Assembly (NCBI RefSeq): GCF_004145405.1
Contig: NZ_SELQ01000001.1
Coordinates: 682,001 to 746,000 of the forward strand
DNA length: 64,000 nt
DNA from: Salipiger sp. IMCC34102
GTDB lineage: Bacteria; Pseudomonadota; Alphaproteobacteria; Rhodobacterales; Rhodobacteraceae
Direction: 5' to 3'
The translations under genes and the position numbers were made by a program. Shown one piece after another: positions 61,348 to 64,000 of the stretch (position 1 is the first letter of the stretch; the number at the start of each line of letters is the position of its first letter). The notes under the pieces are model-generated. The model searched no databases. It was given only the letters and a program-made list of their open reading frames with translations, and was not told the origin of the DNA.

Positions 61348-62844
61348 ATGGCGGCAAAGCGCATCTTCACCGCCGCCATGGCGACGGAGACGAACACCTT
61401 TTCGCCCATCGCGATCGATCGCCGCGCCTTCGAGGAGTCGTTCTACGCCGCCCCCGGCGCGCACCCCGAGACCGCGACGCTTTGCACGGCCCCCATCCCC
61501 GTCGGCCGGCGGTTCTGCGCGGCGGAAGGCTGGGAGCTGATCGAGGGCAGTGCCGCCTGGGCCGATCCGGCGGGCCTCGTCTCGGGGCCCGCGCATGTCG
61601 GCCTGCGGGACGAAATCCTGGACCAGCTGCGCGCGGCGTTGCCGGTGGATGCCGTCGTGCTGGGCCTGCACGGGGCCATGGTGGCGCAGGGCTGCGACGA
61701 TCCGGAGGGCGATCTTCTGGCCCGCGTTCGCGAGATCGTGGGTCCGGAAGTCCTGGTCTGCGCGGAGCTCGATCCGCACAGTCACCTGACCGCGAAGCGT
61801 GTCGCGGCGGCGGATTTCTTCGTGGTGTTCAAGGAATTTCCCCACACGGATTTCGTCGACCGGGCCGAGGATCTCTGGCGGATCGTCGTGGACACGCTGC
61901 ATGGGCGCGTCCGGCCCGTCATGTCGACCTACGACTGCCGGATGATCGACATCTTCCCCACCTCGCGCCAGCCCATGCGCGGCTTCGTCGATCGGATGAT
62001 GCGGATCGAGGCCGAGGATGCCCGCGTGCTGTCGCTCTCCGCCATTCATGGCTTCATGGCGGGCGACGTGCCCGAGATGGGGACCAAGATGATCGCCGTG
62101 ACCGACGGCGACGCGGCGCTTGGAGCCGAGCTTGCGGAACGGTTGGGGCAGGAGCTCTTCGCCAACCGGGGCCGTCACATGATGCCGGTCCTGAGTGGCG
62201 AGGAGGCGGTGGCGCAGGCCATGGCGGCAGAGGTCTTTCCGGTCGTGATCGCCGACATCTGGGACAACCCCGGCGGCGGCACCGCGGGCGATGCAACGGT
62301 GGTCCTGAAGGCGCTGATGGCGCGCGGGGCGACCGGCGTCGCCGTCGGCACGATCTGGGACCCGATCGCCGTCGGCCTGTGCACCGCCGCGGGGGTGGGT
62401 GGCGTCATGCCGTTGCGCTTCGGTGCGAAATCCGCGCCCGACACCGGCGAGCCGGTCGATGCGCTGGTCCGCGTCGAGGCGGTCGAGCCAGAGGCCGCGA
62501 TGGTCTTCGGCGAAAGCGTGGTCCCCTTCGGCCCGGCGGCGCTCATCGCCCTGCTCGATGCGACGGGACAGGACACGGGCGTCCAGGTGATCCTGAACAC
62601 GGTGCGCGCGCAAAGCTACGACCCCTCGCTCTTCACGGCCATGGGCATCGATCCCACGGCGCAGAAGATCCTGGTGCTGAAATCCACCAACCACTTCTAC
62701 GCGGCCTTCGCGCCGATCGCGGCGAAGATCCTCTATTGCTCTGCCGGCAAGCCCTATCCCAACGATCCCGCGACGAACCCTTACCGCTTTGTGCGGCCCG
62801 ACATCTGGCCCCGCGTGGCCGATCCCTTTGCGACTGGAGCCTGA
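61348..62844 (+). CDS. M81-family metallopeptidase (MlrC-like), copy 2
   Basis: A 498-residue MlrC/M81 paralogue. FTAAMATETNTFSPI replaces the GGIHTE stretch of copy 1, and LGLHGAMVAQGCDDPEGDLL and CAELDPHSHLT carry the metal-site Asp and His residues. ADIWDNPGGGTAGD is the family's C-terminal domain segment. ATG 61348 with TAAGG just upstream. The start of the D-threonine-aldolase-like gene follows its stop by one base. The substrate is unknown; a peptide or amide linked to a D-amino acid is one option. Confidence 0.9.
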   Translation: MAAKRIFTAAMATETNTFSPIAIDRRAFEESFYAAPGAHPETATLCTAPIPVGRRFCAAEGWELIEGSAAWADPAGLVSGPAHVGLRDEILDQLRAALPVDAVVLGLHGAMVAQGCDDPEGDLLARVREIVGPEVLVCAELDPHSHLTAKRVAAADFFVVFKEFPHTDFVDRAEDLWRIVVDTLHGRVRPVMSTYDCRMIDIFPTSRQPMRGFVDRMMRIEAEDARVLSLSAIHGFMAGDVPEMGTKMIAVTDGDAALGAELAERLGQELFANRGRHMMPVLSGEEAVAQAMAAEVFPVVIADIWDNPGGGTAGDATVVLKALMARGATGVAVGTIWDPIAVGLCTAAGVGGVMPLRFGAKSAPDTGEPVDALVRVEAVEPEAAMVFGESVVPFGPAALIALLDATGQDTGVQVILNTVRAQSYDPSLFTAMGIDPTAQKILVLKSTNHFYAAFAPIAAKILYCSAGKPYPNDPATNPYRFVRPDIWPRVADPFATGA

Positions 62845-62845
62845 G

Positions 62846-63934
62846 ATGGACTTCCCCTGGCCCGATGCGGGCACGCCGCTGTCCGATGTCCTGACCCCCA
62901 TGCCCGTGATCGACGAGGATCGGCTGGCTGCGAACATCGCCCGGGCGCAGGACTACATGACATCGCACGACCTGCCGTTCCGCCCGCACATCAAGACGCA
63001 CAAGATCCCCCAGGTCGCGCGCCAGCAGGTGGAGGCCGGGGCCATCGGCATCAACTGCCAGAAGGTGAGCGAGGCCGAGGTCTTTGCAGATGCGGGCTTC
63101 GACGACATCCTGATCACCTACAATATCCTCGGCCCCGCGCGGCTTGCGAGACTGGTGGCGCTGAACGACCGGGTGACGACCCTTCGGGTGGTCGCCGACA
63201 GCGCGGTCACCGTGGCGGGCCTGTCGAAGGCCGTGGGGCAGGGCAAGCCCCTGCGCGTGCTGGTGGAATGCGACACCGGCGGCGGACGCTGCGGCGTGCA
63301 GGGGGCCGAGGCGGCGGTGGCGCTGGCGCAGCGGATCGCGGCGGCCCCCGGACTTCGGTTCGACGGGCTGATGACCTACCCCGCCATCGGCGGCGCGGCA
63401 GAGGTCGAGGCCTTCCTGCAGGACGCGATGGCACGGCTCGCGGCGGTGGGCCTCGACTGTCCCGTGCGGTCGAACGGCGGCTCGCCGGACCTCTTCGCGG
63501 CGCACCTCGTGCCGAGCGCCACCGAGCACCGTGCGGGAACTTACGTCTACAACGACCGCGCGATGCTGCGGGCGGGCGAATGCGGTGCACAGGACATGGC
63601 GATGGAAATCCTCGCCACCGTCGTCTCGCGTCCGACGGCCGACCGGGCCGTGCTCGATTCGGGCTCGAAGGCGCTGACCTCCGACCTGCTGGGGTTCGAG
63701 GATCACGGCACGATCCCGGCGCTGCCGGGTGCGCGGATCGTCTCTCTGTCGGAAGAGCACGCGGTGGTCGACCTGACGGACTGCGGGGCGGATCGCCCAG
63801 GCGTCGGCGCTCAGATTCGGATCGTGCCGAACCACGCCTGCGTGGTGTCGAACCTGTTCGACCGCATGGTCTTTCATCGCGACGGTATCGTCACGCGGGT
63901 GCTGCCCGTCGCGGCGCGCGGCACGGTGTGGTAA
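62846..63934 (+). CDS. D-threonine-aldolase/D-serine dehydratase-like PLP enzyme (DSD1 family)
   Basis: A 362-residue fold-type III PLP enzyme (alanine racemase-like N-terminal barrel plus C-terminal domain). The PLP Lys is K50 in FRPHIKTHK. PNHAC near residue 330 fits the His/Cys metal site of D-serine dehydratase and the metal site of D-threonine aldolases. The family acts on D-3-hydroxyamino acids. With two M81 proteins and RidA nearby it suggests processing of D-amino acids. ATG 62846, one base after the M81 stop. Confidence 0.88.
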   Translation: MDFPWPDAGTPLSDVLTPMPVIDEDRLAANIARAQDYMTSHDLPFRPHIKTHKIPQVARQQVEAGAIGINCQKVSEAEVFADAGFDDILITYNILGPARLARLVALNDRVTTLRVVADSAVTVAGLSKAVGQGKPLRVLVECDTGGGRCGVQGAEAAVALAQRIAAAPGLRFDGLMTYPAIGGAAEVEAFLQDAMARLAAVGLDCPVRSNGGSPDLFAAHLVPSATEHRAGTYVYNDRAMLRAGECGAQDMAMEILATVVSRPTADRAVLDSGSKALTSDLLGFEDHGTIPALPGARIVSLSEEHAVVDLTDCGADRPGVGAQIRIVPNHACVVSNLFDRMVFHRDGIVTRVLPVAARGTVW

Positions 63935-63942
63935 CCGACCCC

Positions 63943-64000
63943 ATGACCATGACGACCGCCTATCACGCGCCACGCATCTTCGACGGGACCGAATGGCACG
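63943..64000 (+). CDS. Start of a possible amidohydrolase-family protein (cut by window end)
   Basis: Only 19 codons are visible, beginning with ATG at 63943 or 63949. AYHAPRIFDGTEWH resembles the first strand of amidohydrolase-superfamily enzymes, for example N-acetylglucosamine-6-phosphate deacetylase or an N-acyl-D-amino-acid deacylase. Either would fit the module. The evidence is too short for a firm call. Confidence 0.4.
   Translation, partial: MTMTTAYHAPRIFDGTEWH

Noticed and set aside
1-64000. Mobile elements, CRISPR arrays, tRNA or rRNA genes
   Set aside because: I saw no transposase or integrase product, no array of regularly spaced repeats, and no cloverleaf or rRNA-like stretch by eye; small RNAs cannot be excluded without a search.

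Overview
The window is GC-rich, tightly packed bacterial chromosome, about 60 protein-coding genes with no gene-free stretch above 300 bases. Very high GC, many 4-base ATGA stop/start overlaps, periplasmic binding proteins, a roseobacter-like haem-uptake locus, a tripartite tricarboxylate transporter and a bo3-type quinol oxidase point to an alphaproteobacterium, most likely Rhodobacteraceae. I see no tRNA or rRNA gene, insertion sequence, phage gene or CRISPR array. Both window edges cut genes.

Positions 1-18.2 kb hold a secreted-oxidation and uptake region. On the minus strand (7160 down to 1) lie a membrane protein, an ABC-2 exporter (ATPase and permease), a family-3 binding protein, cytochrome c, a divergent PQQ alcohol dehydrogenase, a MoxJ/XoxJ-like binding protein and an HMG-CoA-lyase-family enzyme. 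On the plus strand (7305 on) lie two tandem secreted ThuA-like proteins, a CoA-acylating aldehyde dehydrogenase, a ThDP enzyme, two secreted esterases of unrelated type and a complete NitT/TauT-type ABC importer. A reasonable reading, which is inference, is that an ester or alcohol is hydrolysed and oxidised in the periplasm and its product activated to a CoA ester inside the cell.

Positions 18.3-31.3 kb: a carbohydrate ABC importer lacking its ATPase gene; a YdeP/FdhF-type molybdopterin oxidoreductase divergent from fdhD; cyoABCD, with cyoA overlapping fdhD; and a GH3 beta-glucosidase with a PA14 insert.

Positions 31.5-40.4 kb: a complete haem-uptake locus, hmuSTUV (minus) divergent from hmuR, an unknown periplasmic protein, exbB, two exbD genes and tonB (plus). 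The second ExbD has Asn where the proton-carrying Asp normally sits.

Positions 40.4-48.5 kb: tctC-tctB-tctA, a PLP transsulfuration-family enzyme, a fumarase/adenylosuccinate-lyase-family lyase and an MmgE/PrpD protein, divergent from a LysR regulator. This looks like uptake and lyase cleavage of a polycarboxylate or imino-linked amino-acid compound.

Positions 48.6-52.3 kb: a soluble PQQ glucose/sugar dehydrogenase fused to a C-terminal cytochrome c, then a SulP anion transporter.

Positions 52.4-64 kb: an amino-sugar / D-amino-acid-like module (RidA, NagB, CutC, MFS, M81/MlrC peptidase, GH20 hexosaminidase, SDR, RpiR regulator on one side; NTF2-like protein, a second M81 protein, a D-threonine-aldolase-family PLP enzyme and the start of a possible amidohydrolase on the other). 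The RpiR intergenic region carries two inverted copies of an 11-base box, a good candidate operator pair.
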